Positions 28,201 to 36,507 of a stretch of DNA of 64,000 bases are shown piece by piece. The stretch lies in NCBI GenBank assembly GCA_050180235.1, contig JBFXEJ010000009.1, forward strand, positions 35,861 to 99,860. The letters are read 5' to 3'. The stretch is from JAABRU01 sp050180235. GTDB taxonomy: Bacteria; Desulfobacterota; Desulfobacteria; Desulfobacterales; Desulfococcaceae. Both the position numbers and the translations under genes were made by a program. Positions within the stretch are counted from its first letter, which is position 1. The number at the start of each line of letters is the position of its first letter. The notes beneath the pieces are model-generated. The model ran no database searches. It was not told the origin of the DNA and worked only from the letters and a program-made list of their open reading frames with translations.

Positions 28201-29916
28201 GACTATGATACTGCCCCAGCTTCCAATGTTTCAGTGCAGGGCGGAGAGACGCTGTTTTACAAGGTGATTCCCTATGATTCTGCTCAGATGGGAACCTATG
28301 CCCTTGAACTGACCATCAGCAGAAATGCGGTTGCCGTTCCGCTGCTCTCTGTGCAGCCATCGGTTCAGAATGTCGCGGCAGTGAAGGGTTCAGCCCAGTT
28401 CACGGTTTCCAATGCAGGTACGGGAAGCATGACATGGAACGCACTGAGCAATGTAGACTGGATATCTGTGGATTATGACGCTCAGTATATTTATGTTTTC
28501 TGTGCGGATAATTTCGGCGCAGAACGCACAGAAACCATAACAGTAACTTCTGCACAGGCTTCCAACAGTCCCCAGACTGTGCAGGTGGTTCAGGCTGCTG
28601 GTTCTGTTCTTGGTGCTGATGCTTATGAAAGCAATAACACAAAAGAATCAGCGGCATTGCTGACACTCAGTTTTTCCGATCTTTCCGACTATTCCGAATC
28701 CGTCAAAACATTCGGAGCCACTATTCATGACAGCAGTGATACGGATTATTACAGAGTGGAACTGGCTTCGGGGTATGACTATATTCTTCTGGCAAGACTT
28801 CACGACAGCTTTGAAAGTGCAGACGGCCAGACATACAGCGTGGATGCTGAATTTAATTATGATGCAGGCGCAGGCTGGTCAGAGTATGTGTATGACACGC
28901 AGGCTCCGGAAATCAGAATATCCGGAGGAGGAACCGTATGGTTTATGGTTCAGCCCTATTTTCAGGGGGAAACAGGAACCTATGCTTTGGAAATATCCGC
29001 TGTCAGAGTGCCGTCCGGTACAGCCACGCCTTTTCTGTATGTAACTCCGACATATTCGGATATATCATATTCTCCGGGCTGGTTCTGGTATGAAGTGACA
29101 AATTTGGGAGGCGGAACCCTGGAATGGAGTGCACAAAGCCAGAATATCTGGATTCATACTGATATAATAGGAAATTATCTTTATGTGACTTACGATTATA
29201 ATTTCGGAGCGGCAAGAAGCGGAACAGTCACTGTCACCGCATCAGGTGCGCTGAACAGTCCTCAGACCATACAGATTCATCAGGCAGCCGGTGTAACGGT
29301 GTCCACAGACAGTTATGAAAGCAATAATACGCAAGCCTCTGCTGCTTTCCTGCCGCCTGTTTTTTCCGGGGATACAGCAGTTGTCCGCACCCAGAATGCC
29401 ACCCTTCACAATTATGATGATAGGGACTGGTATGCTGTTACTCTTCCTGCCGGTTATGATTATACCCTGTCCGCAAGACTGCATGACCGTTACAGCAGCA
29501 GTGACGGGAATACCTATACCTGTGACCTTGCTTTCTATTATTATACGCCTGATGGCATAATGCACTATGAATATGATGACGGTTATTATTATTATGGTTA
29601 TGATACCGAGGCTGAGGATTTTCAGGTTCCGGACGGAGGCACAGTGTATTTTGAAGTGGAACCCTGGTCTTACGGAGAGGCAGGAACCTATACGTTTGAA
29701 GCGGAAATTGTGCGCACTGTCCGGATAGTTGCACCTGAAAAAGGAGAGCTGGACGGAATCGCAGGGGTGAATCTGAGTGATGCTATTCTCGCTCTTCAGA
29801 TTTCAGCGGGCATACCGGTTTCCGGTGTCAATCTGCAGGGCGATGTCAATGCTGACGGCAGAATCGGACTGGAAGATGCTGTATATGTGCTGAGGAAAGC
29901 TGCCGGACTTTTCTGA
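25279..29916 (+). CDS. Secreted C10 (streptopain-type) cysteine protease with Calx-beta, PPC, BACON and dockerin domains
   Basis: 1545 residues; site ACAGGAGATTCAC. A signal peptide (1-22) and Spi-like propeptide (ARQVAVNWM...DGWVIISSDD) precede the C10 protease, with nucleophile Cys189 (GGCVATAMAQIMKYH) and His336 (GGHAFVCDGY). A jelly-roll-like module follows (about 395-545, LSFWVKRGY...HIDDIQITG), then a Calx-beta domain (about 550-655). After that come four PPC-like domains opening DxYE(P/S)N(D/N)T, alternating with three BACON-like domains ending TVTVTAxxAxNSPQT. The last 55 residues look like a type I dockerin: GVNLSDAILALQISAGIPV...GDVNADGRIGLEDAVYVLRKAAGLF. C10 enzymes are extracellular; the dockerin suggests docking to a cohesin partner, which is not in the window. 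It follows the STAND gene by 24 bp but is a different kind of gene. Confidence 0.9.
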   Translation: MKRIISFFIFLFLVSVGMSWARPVTQGTARQVAVNWMSEVTGEKYTSASISEVFAEQGREDSAYFVFNFEPDGWVIISSDDIAHPVIGYSETGRYTEQSQSPSFKGWMKTGGRQIREARKKRLSPSEETAKTWERLLAEEDSPERRDSRANSVSPLLQTTWNQDQYYNEQCPVAANAPSYAGGHAFGGCVATAMAQIMKYHAYPIQGIGTHTYDDPVNRNYYGEITGSAYGTQYADFGNTVYNWAAMPNSISSSNYEIARLIYHCGVSVDMNFGPEGSSGSTSTAADSLKKYFKYDDALSLFSKSGYTDAVWISMLKADLDAGRPILYSGSGTGGHAFVCDGYQADTYFHFNWGWGGYLDGYFYLTDLTPGDSNYTNDQDAVLKIRPAVVPTLTFPYNQGFEAGTVPSEWSVSGEKAAISTTAKHAGTYSLMLGAADAGFYWTNLAVLKINVPENGQLSFWVKRGYSPGPCQWNRQKAYIKSEFGDSILHTFFDDEFNDSVWQYFTLDLSAWKNKVIKLCFELEKYCDWQEWMHIDDIQITGTANQVPEVSWDVAAFSQTVNENAGTATYAVQMNKTSSQSVVIPFTVSGTASAGTDHNLTDGSITVPTGSTSASKTFQITDDTSKESDETVILTLRTPTNAVLGTPANLTITIRDNDSITVDPDMYEPNDTEAQAFGLSPVFTADTSPVKTAGTTIHSSTDLDYFKITLASGYNYSVYSRVHDSGSSADGKTYTCNVKYSYKTAAWSPAYDIQAPAFSVNDGGTVLFKVEPFTTGAVGTYALEITITREELPGSPVLSIYPSSHTVSAASGWVSFTVSNTGEGSMTWTPTTAADWLILEYDETTLHVNYLYNSGSQRTGIVTVTAPGAENSPQTVQIIQAAGAVLSPDSYESNNQESQPANLSVSFTTSPATVKTAGANLHQTEDIDYYSISLPEGYDYTVSARVHDSYNSGDGQTYTGDVKFSFRMGNQWYGDYDTAPASNVSVQGGETLFYKVIPYDSAQMGTYALELTISRNAVAVPLLSVQPSVQNVAAVKGSAQFTVSNAGTGSMTWNALSNVDWISVDYDAQYIYVFCADNFGAERTETITVTSAQASNSPQTVQVVQAAGSVLGADAYESNNTKESAALLTLSFSDLSDYSESVKTFGATIHDSSDTDYYRVELASGYDYILLARLHDSFESADGQTYSVDAEFNYDAGAGWSEYVYDTQAPEIRISGGGTVWFMVQPYFQGETGTYALEISAVRVPSGTATPFLYVTPTYSDISYSPGWFWYEVTNLGGGTLEWSAQSQNIWIHTDIIGNYLYVTYDYNFGAARSGTVTVTASGALNSPQTIQIHQAAGVTVSTDSYESNNTQASAAFLPPVFSGDTAVVRTQNATLHNYDDRDWYAVTLPAGYDYTLSARLHDRYSSSDGNTYTCDLAFYYYTPDGIMHYEYDDGYYYYGYDTEAEDFQVPDGGTVYFEVEPWSYGEAGTYTFEAEIVRTVRIVAPEKGELDGIAGVNLSDAILALQISAGIPVSGVNLQGDVNADGRIGLEDAVYVLRKAAGLF

Positions 29917-29942
29917 ACCATTCCGAAACAAACAGTTCCTAT

Positions 29943-29975
29943 TGCCGGAGTCTTTTTTTTGTAAGGACTCCGGCA
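29943..29975. terminator. Stem-loop after the protease gene
   Basis: GCCGGAGTC ... GACTCCGGC with a T-run in the loop rather than after the stem. It is a probable transcript end but not a textbook terminator. Confidence 0.5.
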
Positions 29976-30031
29976 TGTTCCAATATATTTTTTGTGGGTT
30001 TTATTTTTGGCAGAGATTCCGGATTAACTGA

Positions 30032-30266
30032 TTAAGGTGATTTCTGAAAATAAATATCCAGGTTAAGTTCACAGGCACAGGGCAAAAGCTGGAAGCTTTT
30101 GATACTTTGGAAGATAAATATGCTATTTTCGTTCACAGGCACAGGGCAAAAGCTGGAAGCTTTTGATACTTTGGAAGATAAATATGCTATTTTCGTTCAC
30201 AGGCACAGGGCAAAAGCTGGAAGCTTTTGATACTTTGAAGGGATATTTTTTCTGGAAATCACCTAA
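30032..30266. mobile_element. Family A-ended element with three internal 64-bp repeats
   Basis: Ends TTAAGGTGATTTC and GAAATCACCTAA match those at 4063 and 13374, but the interior is different. A 64-bp unit starting GTTCACAGGCACAGGGCAAA begins at 30067, 30131 and 30195 (the last one partial). Each unit holds the hairpin CAAAAGCTGGAAGCTTTTG. A one-unit version is at 32996-33097. Confidence 0.75.
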
Positions 30267-30368
30267 TACCAAATCACCGTTGAAAATGTGCTTTTAAAAA
30301 AACAATACATTGTAATCAAACATAAAAATATGATTTTTTTGTATAGAATCAATGGCGATTTGGTATAA
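30264..30368. mobile_element. Family B MITE-like element
   Basis: TAATACCAAATCACCGTTGA and TCAATGGCGATTTGGTATA terminal inverted repeats, about 105 bp, no ORF. It shares its left edge with the family A element. Confidence 0.7.
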
Positions 30369-30403
30369 GTATAAAAAATTTTGCAGCCCCGGATGTATGA
30401 CTG

Positions 30404-30652
30404 TCAACGGCATAATCTTTGTGTTATTTTTATTATTTCTGTCAACTGCCTGTGCAGTTCCATAATGCTGCTTTCTGTCAGGAAACGCAGAACAGCTATC
30501 CGGTTTTCCGCACTCCCTGCACGATCCAGATAAAAATCAATCTCCTGCTGATATGTTTCCAGTTGGGGATTTGATCTGCACAGGGCTTTCAACTGCTGCT
30601 CCGGCTGCATATATTCCTGTATGAAATTTTTCCGGATTGTCACATTCATCAT
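30404..30652 (-). CDS. Small hypothetical protein
   Basis: 82 residues (or 81 from the adjacent second ATG), with a very strong GGGGAGGA site directly upstream; this is why I do not use the further ATG at 30721. Sequence NVTIRKNFIQEYMQPEQQLKALC... is predicted mostly helical, without signal peptide or membrane segment. Not recognised. The good ribosome site and lack of overlap argue for a real gene. Confidence 0.5.
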   Translation of the reverse strand: MMNVTIRKNFIQEYMQPEQQLKALCRSNPQLETYQQEIDFYLDRAGSAENRIAVLRFLTESSIMELHRQLTEIIKITQRLCR

Positions 30653-30839
30653 AAATCCTCCCCACTGCCATTGATTTAAACAGATACGGGTTAGACATAA
30701 GCATGGGCAGATTTCTTTCAAACTTCGTGAAACTTTGTTTCTTTCTGGCAGAAAAAAATACCCGAAAATTCAGGGGCAGCGAAAGCTGCTCTGACAGTTT
30801 TTCTTAAAAATTCAGACAGATTTATATTGAACTCATTAA

Positions 30840-30889
30840 AAAGGAGTTCCAAACCGGGTCTGTAAAAACTTTCAGTTTGGCACTCCTTT
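30840..30889. repeat. Hairpin downstream of the YyaL-like gene
   Basis: Arms AAAGGAGTTCCAAAC and GTTTGGCACTCCTTT with a 20-bp loop. It sits about 50 bp past the stop of the minus-strand gene and may mark its transcript end. Confidence 0.4.
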
Positions 30890-30941
30890 GCTCTCTTGAA
30901 TCAGCCGCATTGACGTAAGAGACTGAAACAAAAAAATCCTG

Positions 30942-32795
30942 TCAGTCCTTTAATCCTGAGAATCCCGGTTCAGAAAGTTGGTGTTCCCCGGATTCTCCCT
31001 GCACTGCCCCGGAGAGAAAATGGCAAAAGGCCGAAGGCCGTGCGCTTACGGAACCGGAAAAGGCCCGGATGAGACGATCCGCATCTTCTTTCCAGCGTAT
31101 ATCCCCTGTAATGGAAGACAGTTGCAGAAGATTGTGCACTGAAACCGAGTTGGCCGAAGGCGTTGCGCCGTCATAAAGTTCTTTGGGACGCACCGGCAGA
31201 TCCGTGTCCGCAGAAGTGAGAAAAAAACCGCTCTTTTCTCTGTCCCAGAAATCATCATACATCTGCTGCTGCAGGCGCAAGGCTTTTTCCGGATATGCCG
31301 GATCTCCGGTAGCGCGGCTGAGTTCCAGCACTCCCCAGATGAGAAACGCGTAATTATCTGCATAAGCCTTTATTCCGGACTCTCCGTCTCTGAAACGGTG
31401 AAGCAGCCGCCCGTCTTTGTCTGTCATTTTTTTTTCAATGAATACAAGAGCTTTTTGTGCAGCCTGAATATACAGAGATTTGTCCAGTATTCTTCCGCCA
31501 TATGCCAGAGCCGCAATCATCAGACCGTTCCAGTCTGTGAGAATTTTGTCATCTTTCAGGGGCGGTATCCGGTTTTTCCGGTATTCGTAAAGCTGACGCC
31601 GGATTGTATACCAGCGCAGGGCAGTTTCTTCGGATTTTTCCCAAAAAAATTCTTTGATATGCAGAATATTGTTTCCGCTTTTGTGTCCCCCGGCTTCCTC
31701 TCTGAAATTTCCCTCTGCTGACAGATTGAAAATTTTTTCCCATACATCAGATTCTTTTGGATGATTCCACGCGGGAACCGAGAGGAATTCATCCAGAGAC
31801 CAGACATAAAATTTTCCTTCCACGCCTTCGCTGTCCGCATCCTCTGCACTGTAAAACCCGCCTTCAGGATCAGCAGTCATATCTCTTAACACATAGGAAA
31901 AAATTTCTTCCGCGGTCTGTTTCCATGCAGGTTCACGGGTTATATTCCAGGTTTCCAAATAAGCCAGTGCCAGCAAAGCCTGATCATAGAGCATTTTTTC
32001 AAAATGGGGAAGCAGCCAGTGCTGATCTGTGGAATAGCGGTGAAATCCGAATCCCGCATGATCCCATATTCCGCCCATGCGCATGGTTTTCAGGGTTTTC
32101 TCAACCATTTCAAGAGCATGGGTATTTCCTGTGCGCTGATAATGACGCAGAAGAAAAAGAAGACGGTGCGGAGTGGGAAATTTCGGGGCTGTCTCAAATC
32201 CGCCATATTCCGGATCAAAACTCTGCTCCATCTCCCGGAATGCCCGAACTGCCGTGTCCTCAGTCACAGGTTCAGCTTCAGAAAAGGCAAATGCCTGTTT
32301 CAGATGTTCTGCCACATTCTCTGCGGAGTTTAAAATACTTTCTCTTTTATATTTCCACAGGTTCTGCACCTGACTGCATATTTCCATAATCCCGCCCTGA
32401 CCTAAACGGCCATGTTTGGGAATATAGGTGGCTGCCCAGAAAGGAATTTTGTCCACTGTAATAAAAATGCTCAAAGGCCATCCGCCGCTGCCGGTAAGCA
32501 TCTGGCACACGGCCATATATAAAGCGTCAATGTCAGGCCGTTCCTCACGATCCACCTTGATGCAGACAAAGGTTTCATTGAGCCTGGCTGCGGCCTCAGC
32601 ATCCTCAAAAGAGTCCCTTTCCATTACATGACACCAGTGGCATGTGGCATAACCTATGGAAAGAAAAAGAGGTTTGTCCTGTATCCTGGCCTGTGCAAAT
32701 GCCTCATCGCCCCAGGGATACCAGTTGACCGGATTGTGAGCGTGCTGCAGCAGATAGTGGCTTTTTTCCCGTATCAGATGATTGGAATGTGTCAT
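30942..32795 (-). CDS. Thioredoxin-domain DUF255 (YyaL/SPATA20-like) protein
   Basis: 617 residues; AAAGGAAAAAA before the ATG. N-terminal DUF255 thioredoxin-like domain with NPVNWYPWGDEAFAQA and the CHWC motif in SIGYATCHWCHVMERDSFED, then an (alpha/alpha) barrel-like domain (GGFETAPKFPTPHRLLFLLRHY, YSAEDADSEGVEGKFYVWS, LTDWNGLMIAALAYGGRIL). Relatives are widespread, normally 600-700 residues, and their biochemical role is not settled. Monocistronic here. Confidence 0.9.
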   Translation of the reverse strand: MTHSNHLIREKSHYLLQHAHNPVNWYPWGDEAFAQARIQDKPLFLSIGYATCHWCHVMERDSFEDAEAAARLNETFVCIKVDREERPDIDALYMAVCQMLTGSGGWPLSIFITVDKIPFWAATYIPKHGRLGQGGIMEICSQVQNLWKYKRESILNSAENVAEHLKQAFAFSEAEPVTEDTAVRAFREMEQSFDPEYGGFETAPKFPTPHRLLFLLRHYQRTGNTHALEMVEKTLKTMRMGGIWDHAGFGFHRYSTDQHWLLPHFEKMLYDQALLALAYLETWNITREPAWKQTAEEIFSYVLRDMTADPEGGFYSAEDADSEGVEGKFYVWSLDEFLSVPAWNHPKESDVWEKIFNLSAEGNFREEAGGHKSGNNILHIKEFFWEKSEETALRWYTIRRQLYEYRKNRIPPLKDDKILTDWNGLMIAALAYGGRILDKSLYIQAAQKALVFIEKKMTDKDGRLLHRFRDGESGIKAYADNYAFLIWGVLELSRATGDPAYPEKALRLQQQMYDDFWDREKSGFFLTSADTDLPVRPKELYDGATPSANSVSVHNLLQLSSITGDIRWKEDADRLIRAFSGSVSARPSAFCHFLSGAVQGESGEHQLSEPGFSGLKD

Positions 32796-32995
32796 TTTTT
32801 TCCTTTCACCAAAAAAATCAAATAGGTTGTCTGCTTAATGAGAAATCATTTTCAGGCGGTTTTCCATCTCCTCATATACTTATCCAATTTTGTTTTTTCC
32901 GAAAACCGGAACAGTTTCGTTTCCCAAATGCCTTTAACTGACGCATGAAGCAATTTTTGTGACGCAAAAAAGCAAAATTGGATGATTTGGCTTTT

Positions 32996-33097
32996 AGGTG
33001 ATTTCTCAAAATAAATATCCCGGTTCAGTTCACAGACACAGGGCAAAAGCTGGAAGCTTTTGCTGCTTTGCCGGGATACTTTTTCTGGAAATCACCT
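32996..33097. mobile_element. Family A-ended element with one internal unit
   Basis: AGGTGATTTCTCAAAATAAA at one end, GAAATCACCT at the other, 102 bp, with one copy of CACAGGGCAAAAGCTGGAAG inside. It is the single-unit relative of 30032-30266 and is also directly followed by a family B element. Confidence 0.75.
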
Positions 33098-33236
33098 TAT
33101 ACCAATTCGCCATTGATTTGATCCGGTACTGTCAGTTTTTCCGCTGTTTTGGCTGTGAAAAAAACCGCTCCGCTTAATTTTTGCACTCCTCCGGATCAAA
33201 TGCAAATTGTATCAGGTCAATGGCGAACCGGTATTA
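33098..33236. mobile_element. Family B MITE-like element carrying the GTGCAAAA-type repeat
   Basis: Ends TATACCAATTCGCCATTGA and TCAATGGCGAACCGGTATTA. The interior includes AAAACCGCTCCGCTTAATTT and TTGCACTCCTCCGGAT, linking the hairpin repeat with this element family. TA at both ends fits a TA target site. Confidence 0.75.
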
Positions 33237-33525
33237 CATTAATTTTTTAAAAATCAGCCAAAAAGGCCGCCACCCTTTTTCGGAGCAATTGAAATCTTTT
33301 TGACATATCTGAAAAAAAATGTAAACATATATTGTCCTGACAGGGAAAGTTTGGGAATGAAAATTAAACAAATTCTGCAAATCGTAGGGGTAAGCCCAGT
33401 GCTTACCCCGGCCGGGCAGGCACAGAAGCAGCCCGGCACATGTAATGCAAAAGTTATAAAATTCCTCACTGTACGGGACAAAAAATGATAATCTATTAAT
33501 ATTATTAACTGATATTACTCCGAAT

Positions 33526-33596
33526 CGTCATACCGGCGAACGCCGGTATCCGGAACATTTTGAAATTACCGGATTCCGGCTTTCGCCGGAATGACG
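33526..33596. repeat. Extragenic palindromic repeat
   Basis: CGTCATACCGGCGAACGCCG ... CTTTCGCCGGAATGACG: two inverted halves, same type as 4219-4288. Confidence 0.7.
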
Positions 33597-33787
33597 CTCA
33601 AAAAGAATAACTGCCTGATTTTTGGAAAGGCTGCGTAACATCAGTTATTAAATCGGATTATTTCGGATATAAAATCATAAGTATTTGATATTAAAAATTA
33701 TCAGAAAATTCGAATAATTTTTTGTCCTGTACAGAGAAAATTCCTAATCCTTAATCTTTAAAAACGGATTTTAACATGGAGGATGCA

Positions 33788-35182
33788 ATGATCAGCAACA
33801 AAACCTTTGATGAAATATCTCTGGGCGAAACTGTCAGCATGACCCGGACGCTGAGCAGGCAGGATATAAACCTTTTCGGAATGCTGAGCGGGGATATGAA
33901 CCCCACGCATTTCAGCGATGAATATGCAAAAATTCTGCTGGAGCGCCAGAAACTCTGCGGTCACAGCATGTGGGGAGGTTCCCTGATTTCCAGTCTGCTG
34001 GGAAATGAACTGCCCGGCCCCGGAACAGTTTACAAATCCCAGGAACTTGAATTTCACGGGCCTGTGGAACTTGGCGATACGATTACTGTGAGTATTCGTG
34101 TAAAAGAAAAATTTCCTGATAACAGAACCGTGATATTTGACTGCCTGGCCGTCAACCAGCGCGGGGAAAAGATCATCTCAGGTATGGCAAAAGTTCTGGC
34201 TCCGGTCGTCAAACCCTATGACCACTGGGGGCCTTCCCCGGATTTCAAAATTCGCATCATGAATGTTTTTGAAAAATTCATTGACAAATGCACAGAACTG
34301 GAACCGATTACCGTGGCAGTCTGCCATCCCTGCAGTCCGGATGCGCTCTCAGGCCCCATTGAAGCTGCGCAGAGGGAGCTGATCTGGCCCATACTTGTAG
34401 GCCCGAAAGAGAAAATCAAATCTGTTGCTGCCGGGGCCGGTCTGGATATCAGCGGTTACAGGATTGTGGATACCAAACACAGCCATGATTCAGCAAGAGC
34501 CGCTGTGGCTTTGTGCCGGAGCGGGGAAACCGAGGCTTTGATGAAAGGCAGCCTGCACACGGATGAACTCATGCGGGAAGTGGCACAGAAAGAAACCGGA
34601 CTGCGCACGGAAAAGCGCATCAGTCATGTTTTTATCATGGATGTTCCCACATATCCCCGGCCTTTTTTTATTACAGATGCGGCCATCAACATCTATCCCA
34701 CTTTGGAAGATAAGACTGACATTGTGAAAAACGCTATTGAACTGGCCCATGCCGTGGGAATTCCCATGCCCAAAGTGGCAATACTTTCGGCAGTGGAAAC
34801 CGTTTATCCCAAGATTCCATCCACCATAGAGGCTGCGGCACTTTGCAAAATGGCGGATCGGGGACAGATTACGGGAGCGATTATAGACGGCCCTCTGGCA
34901 TTTGACAACGCTATCAGCAAAGAGGCCGCTCTGGTCAAAGGGATTCAGTCGCCTGTGGCAGGAGAGGCTGATATTTTAATTGTTCCTGATCTGGAAGCCG
35001 GAAATATGCTGGCCAAGCAACTGACCTATCTCATGAGTGCGGACAGCGCAGGCATTGTAATGGGCGCACGGGTTCCCATTATCCTGACCAGCCGTGCGGA
35101 CAGTTCCGAAGTCCGGCTGGCCTCATGCGCGGTGGCAGTGGCCCTTGCCCATGCACGGCGCACCGGAAAATCAGCTTTTTAA
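33788..35182 (+). CDS. MaoC hydratase-phosphate acyltransferase fusion
   Basis: 464 residues from the ATG at 33788, which has GGAGG seven bases upstream; the ATG at 33776 overlaps that site. Residues 1-140 are a MaoC/(R)-enoyl-CoA hydratase-like hot-dog domain (DINLFGMLSGDMNPTHFSDEYA...GHSMWGGSLISSLLG). Residues about 155-460 are a phosphate acetyl/butyryltransferase domain (VAVCHPCSPDALSGPIEAAQ, ISHVFIMDVPTYPRPFFITDAAINI, GAIIDGPLAFDNAIS, ILIVPDLEAGNMLAKQL). The enzyme moves an acyl group from CoA to phosphate; the acyl preference cannot be read from sequence. Acetate kinase starts 11 bp after the stop, so acyl-phosphate can be used for ATP. Confidence 0.9.
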   Translation: MISNKTFDEISLGETVSMTRTLSRQDINLFGMLSGDMNPTHFSDEYAKILLERQKLCGHSMWGGSLISSLLGNELPGPGTVYKSQELEFHGPVELGDTITVSIRVKEKFPDNRTVIFDCLAVNQRGEKIISGMAKVLAPVVKPYDHWGPSPDFKIRIMNVFEKFIDKCTELEPITVAVCHPCSPDALSGPIEAAQRELIWPILVGPKEKIKSVAAGAGLDISGYRIVDTKHSHDSARAAVALCRSGETEALMKGSLHTDELMREVAQKETGLRTEKRISHVFIMDVPTYPRPFFITDAAINIYPTLEDKTDIVKNAIELAHAVGIPMPKVAILSAVETVYPKIPSTIEAAALCKMADRGQITGAIIDGPLAFDNAISKEAALVKGIQSPVAGEADILIVPDLEAGNMLAKQLTYLMSADSAGIVMGARVPIILTSRADSSEVRLASCAVAVALAHARRTGKSAF

Positions 35183-35193
35183 GGAATCAGATT

Positions 35194-36408
35194 ATGAAAA
35201 ATGCCATAGCCGTGATAAACGGCGGTTCATCCAGTATCAAATTCTCCCTTTTTCTCTGCACTGACAAAGATGATCTGGAACTCCTGTGCAGCGGACAGGC
35301 CGAGGGCATCCGCGTTGCTCCGCACTTTGAAGCCAAAGATGCTTCGGGAAAACTGATTTCCGAAAAAAAATGGGAAAACAGCCCGGACACTGACCATGAG
35401 TTTCTCATGGATCATATCATCGGCTGGATTGGGGAAAATTATGCGGATATTGAAGTGAAGGCCGTGGGGCATCGTGTGGTGCATGGCAGCAACCTGTACA
35501 GCGCACCTGTACAGGTGGATGAAACTGTTCTGAAAAATCTGGAGCAGTTCATTCCCCTTGCCCCGCTTCATCAGCCCCATAATCTCGGCCCCATAAGGAT
35601 TATTGCAAAATACAAACCCGAACTTTTGCAGGTGGCCTGTTTTGATACGGCCTTTCACAGCGCTCAGCCGGACGAAGCCCGCAACTTTGCCATTCCCCGT
35701 GAACTCACGCAGGAAGGGATACGGCGCTATGGTTTTCACGGCCTGTCTTATGAATATATTGCCATGAAATTCCGGGAAATTGCGCCGGACATTGCCAAAG
35801 GACGTGTGGTTGTGGCCCATCTGGGAAGCGGAGCCAGCATGTGCGCTGTAAAAGATGGGCGCAGCATAGCCAGCACAATGGGGTTTTCCGCACTTGACGG
35901 CCTGCCTATGGGCACGCGCACAGGAGCGATGGATCCGGCTGTGGTGCTGTATTTCATGCAGGAAAAAGGCATGAATGCATCCGAGATAGAAACTCTTTTG
36001 TATAAAAAATCGGGTCTGCTGGGCGTATCCGGCATCAGCAATGATATGCGGGTGCTGCTGAAAAGCAGGGATCCCCGTGCGGAAGAGGCTGTAAATCTTT
36101 TTGTCTATCGAATCAACCGGGAACTGGGATCGCTCATGGCTGCTCTGAACGGACTGGATGCACTGATTTTCACTGCCGGTATTGGCGAAAATTCAGCGGA
36201 AATCCGTCAGAGGGTCTGCCTTGCTGCGGCCTGGGCAGGTATCAGTCCTGATTCCGATGCCAACCGGAACAGTTCCGCGTGCATCACCACATCCGACAGC
36301 CCGGTTTCCGCTTGGATCATCCCCACCAATGAGGAAAAAATGATTGCCATGCATACGCGCAGTCTGATGAATGCAGCCGGAAAGAACTGTTCAGAACTGA
36401 GCAGATAA
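35194..36408 (+). CDS. ackA: Acetate kinase
   Basis: 404 residues from the ATG at 35194 (AAGGAATCAG upstream); the longer frame overlaps the previous gene. Acetokinase family landmarks: VINGGSSSIKFSLF, GHRVVHG, FDTAFH, RYGFHGLSYEYIA, VVAHLGSGASMCAVKDG, DGLPMGTRTGAMDPAVV and FTAGIGENSAEIR. It makes ATP and acetate from acetyl phosphate and ADP, or runs in reverse. Operon with the MaoC-phosphotransacylase. Propionate may also be a substrate. Confidence 0.95.
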   Translation: MKNAIAVINGGSSSIKFSLFLCTDKDDLELLCSGQAEGIRVAPHFEAKDASGKLISEKKWENSPDTDHEFLMDHIIGWIGENYADIEVKAVGHRVVHGSNLYSAPVQVDETVLKNLEQFIPLAPLHQPHNLGPIRIIAKYKPELLQVACFDTAFHSAQPDEARNFAIPRELTQEGIRRYGFHGLSYEYIAMKFREIAPDIAKGRVVVAHLGSGASMCAVKDGRSIASTMGFSALDGLPMGTRTGAMDPAVVLYFMQEKGMNASEIETLLYKKSGLLGVSGISNDMRVLLKSRDPRAEEAVNLFVYRINRELGSLMAALNGLDALIFTAGIGENSAEIRQRVCLAAAWAGISPDSDANRNSSACITTSDSPVSAWIIPTNEEKMIAMHTRSLMNAAGKNCSELSR

Positions 36409-36507
36409 ATAAGCGTTCCCAGGCAGGGAGATTGTGAAAGGGCGGAATGCAGATTCACGCCCATTGCCGGGAGAACAGCCTGTTTTTAATCACAATGTCA
36501 GAAGCTC

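Larger units (their letters stand above)
29917..30403. other. Intergenic region with two abutting mobile elements
   Basis: Stem-loop at 29943, then family A element 30032-30266 directly joined to family B element 30264-30368. No gene. Confidence 0.6.
32796..33787. other. Repeat-filled intergenic region
   Basis: Nearly 1 kb with no supported gene. It contains a family A-ended element (32996-33097), a family B element (33098-33236), a GGGGTAAGCC...GGCTTACCCC-like hairpin near 33388-33411, and an extragenic palindrome (33526-33596). Small ORFs on both strands lack ribosome sites. Confidence 0.6.

Noticed and set aside
30067..30240. Resemblance of CACAGGCACAGGGCAAA to a c-di-GMP-I (GEMM) riboswitch
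   Set aside because: Only the first strand word fits. The tetraloop receptor and CGCAAAGCC side are missing, copies are tandem, lie within mobile elements and are not placed before genes.
33254..33488. Small ORFs of 62-75 residues on both strands
   Set aside because: They overlap each other and repeats, and lack ribosome sites.
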